From positions 26,674 through 90,673 of the forward strand of contig NZ_JADWYU010000097.1 in NCBI RefSeq assembly GCF_016786325.1: a stretch of 64,000 bases of DNA. The letters run 5' to 3'. The position numbers were made by a program, and so were the translations under genes. The stretch's first letter is position 1. Every line of letters begins with the position of its first letter. This document shows, piece after piece, positions 62,574 through 64,000 of this stretch. This DNA is from Frankia nepalensis (GTDB taxonomy: Bacteria; Actinomycetota; Actinomycetes; Frankiales; Frankiaceae). The notes beneath the pieces were generated by a model. That model was not told the origin of the DNA, did not search any database, and worked only from the letters and a program-made list of their open reading frames with translations.

Positions 62574-63134
62574 ATGTCCGCGCGGCAGGTGCGCAGGTTC
62601 CAACTGGAACGGGACGTGGACGTGTCCGGCGTGTCGGGGACCGGCGCCGTCGCGTTTGGCGCCCAGGCCCCGGACGGCACCTGCGTCCTGTGGTGGTCGT
62701 CCGGCCTGGAGTCGACGACGATCTACCGTGACATGGAGACGCTCCTGGCCATCCATGGCCACGGCGGGATGACCCGGGCCATCTACATCGACCCGGAGAG
62801 CAGGGACGGCGCTCCGGCTCCCGGCGGGGACGGCGGCGGCGGCCACGAGGCCAACGGCCAGGGCGCGGGTGGCCACGGGGGCAACGGCCGTGGGGCCAAC
62901 GGTCACGGAGGGAATGGCCACGGCGCCACCTCCCACGGCCGAGGCGCCGACGCGGCCGACGCCGTCGAGGAGGAGGGCGAGCTCGTCCAGGCCGGCCCGG
63001 ACGGCGCGGAGGCCGGCGACGAGCCGTCGTGGGCGGTCGCGCGGGCGCCCCGGGGCGTGCCGCGCGCCGCGGCGCACCAGCAGGCGACCCGGTCCGTGAG
63101 CCGCCCCGCCCGCCCGCCGGCCCGGTCGTCCTGA
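62574..63134 (+). CDS. Gly/His/Asn-rich small protein
   Basis: A 186-residue protein. The first 75 residues form a compact part (FQLERDVDVSGVSGTGAVAF; CVLWWSSGLESTTIYRDMET). Then comes a Gly/His/Asn repeat (GGHGGNGRGANGHGGNGHGA), an acidic stretch, and an Arg/Ala-rich tail. The ATG at 62574 follows AGGAGGAGG; a TTG at 62526 is also possible. No family recognised. The His-rich linker might bind metal. Confidence 0.6.
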   Translation: MSARQVRRFQLERDVDVSGVSGTGAVAFGAQAPDGTCVLWWSSGLESTTIYRDMETLLAIHGHGGMTRAIYIDPESRDGAPAPGGDGGGGHEANGQGAGGHGGNGRGANGHGGNGHGATSHGRGADAADAVEEEGELVQAGPDGAEAGDEPSWAVARAPRGVPRAAAHQQATRSVSRPARPPARSS

Positions 63135-63189
63135 CGGTCGGGCACCGCTCGCCCCCGTCATGGGCGGCCCGCCTGGGCGAGGACAGGCG

Positions 63190-63831
63190 TCACGTCAGCG
63201 GTCGGAAGGAGCCTGCCCGGGGCTCGTCGGAGTCCTGGGTGTAGAGGGCGAGAGTTCCGGCGACGTCGCGCAGGTCCAGACCGTAGGCGGCGAGCGTCGA
63301 CCACAGGCTGGCCATGAGCAGAAGGCCGTGGTGCAGGAGGCACTCGGGGTAGCCGGTGACGCGGGTGCGCGCGGCGGCCTCGAACGCGCGCGCCGTCGCG
63401 GTGTCGTTCGTCAGGGCGGCCAGCGCGCCGGCCCGGACCTGGGCCGTGAGCAGCTCCCAGATGCGCTCCGTCTCCGGCGCCTGCGGGCCACGCCAGAGGC
63501 CGCTCAGGGTCAGCTGGGCGAGGACCTGGGTGGGGGAGTGGCCGGTGCGCAGGTGCAGGCCGACGGCCCAGGAGGCCATCAGCCAGCAGAGTGAACGCAA
63601 CGTCGGCATGGGGTCGCCGGCCAGGCTCCCGGTCAGGGCCTCCTCGGCGTCCTGGCGGGTCGCGGGGTCGAGCCAGCGGGCGACGTGCTGTTCGACCGCG
63701 ACGAGCTCGCTGATCGAGAGGTCGGCGGGATGCGGCCGGGTGAAGGCGGCGGCTCGGCGGGACTCCGGGTCGACGAGCGCGAGGGTGCCGGGCTCGGGAA
63801 GTGTCTGCCAGGCAAGGCCCGCTGGCGCCAT
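63190..63831 (-). CDS. Hypothetical helical protein
   Basis: A 213-residue protein, all-helical by its sequence: SISELVAVEQHVARWLDP, MPTLRSLCWLMASWAVGLHL, RIWELLTAQVRAGALAAL, ARAFEAAARTRV, LLLMASLWSTLAAYGLDL. The start (GLAWQTLPEPGTLALVDPES) is beta-like. It begins 11 bases after a gene entering from the right edge on the same strand, so the two may form an operon. No family recognised. Confidence 0.6.
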   Translation of the reverse strand: MAPAGLAWQTLPEPGTLALVDPESRRAAAFTRPHPADLSISELVAVEQHVARWLDPATRQDAEEALTGSLAGDPMPTLRSLCWLMASWAVGLHLRTGHSPTQVLAQLTLSGLWRGPQAPETERIWELLTAQVRAGALAALTNDTATARAFEAAARTRVTGYPECLLHHGLLLMASLWSTLAAYGLDLRDVAGTLALYTQDSDEPRAGSFRPLT

Positions 63832-63842
63832 GCCGACACACG

Positions 63843-63998
63843 CTAGCCCCCCGGAGGGTGTTTCACCACACGTTGGACGAATCGACGCGGCGGCTCGCCG
63901 GTGTCGCCACGCCCGATGACCAGGACTCCGGCGCGGTCCGGGGGCGCCGCGAGAACGGTCCCTGGCCGGGTGAGCGGGCCGGGCGGCGGGTATCCGGG
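63843..63998 (-). CDS. C-terminal end of a gene entering from the right edge (partial)
   Basis: A minus-strand frame is open from the edge to a TAG at 63843-63845: 51 residues, with VLAAPPDRAGVLVIGRGDTG and a basic end (RRFVQRVVKHPPGG). It ends 11 bases before the next start, as in an operon. Too short to name. Confidence 0.4.
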   Translation of the reverse strand, partial: PGYPPPGPLTRPGTVLAAPPDRAGVLVIGRGDTGEPPRRFVQRVVKHPPGG

Positions 63999-64000
63999 TA

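Overview
The window is about 73% GC by eye, with strong G/C at third codon positions, GTG and TTG starts, and a gene set typical of a filamentous actinomycete. It includes an InhA-type enoyl reductase, coproporphyrin-type ferrochelatase, IdeR- and GlnR-like sites, an LLM/F420-type enzyme, DUF574 methyltransferase, DUF3090, DUF3099, DUF5685 and an MgtA-type mannosyltransferase. The gene mix suggests a Frankia-like (Frankiaceae) chromosome; the genus is an inference. No rRNA, tRNA, CRISPR array, phage or transposase gene was seen.

Region 1-7000 is accessory and partly decayed. A minus-strand catabolic operon runs alpha/beta hydrolase, LLM oxidoreductase, SnoaL-like protein, a dead short-chain dehydrogenase (SDR), DUF35 protein, thiolase-like protein. 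Beyond it lie an intact SDR and a VapBC-type toxin-antitoxin pair. Three separate SDR fragments lie in this stretch. At about 8250 a substrate-binding-protein gene and a membrane-protein gene meet head to head, and both lack their 5' ends.

Region 9000-27000 is mostly ordinary: a LuxR-type response regulator, a Cys-rich DUF5685 protein, a metallo-beta-lactamase-fold hydrolase, a Tat lipoprotein M28 peptidase, an EgtE-like PLP enzyme, quinone oxidoreductase, PanE, LhgO, FabI/InhA, a KhtTU-type K+/H+ antiporter and a GH15 enzyme.

Region 26600-43000 holds a TPR protein and a 1010-residue protein that aligns along its length with the E1 (AceE/transketolase-like) family but has lost the cofactor-binding motifs. 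It continues with fabG followed by ferrochelatase (the mycobacterial fabG1-inhA-hemZ order with inhA missing), DUF3090, a repeat-rich secreted protein, two GT4 glycosyltransferases, DUF3099, a family III CoA transferase and a SAM hydrolase.

Region 43000-64000 carries uricase, an L,D-transpeptidase lipoprotein, a PAP2 membrane protein, an OmpA-domain protein, a bacterioferritin/ferredoxin pair behind two IdeR-like boxes, and a very long PAS-GGDEF-EAL protein with a charged helix. After these come the complete urtABCDE urea transporter behind 11-bp-phased GlnR-like half-sites, a DUF574 methyltransferase, a secreted hydrolase and small hypothetical genes. Nitrogen (urt, uricase) and iron (bfd-bfr, hemH) functions stand out. 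The best candidates for something undescribed are the pseudo-E1 protein and the SDR remnants around the toxin-antitoxin pair.
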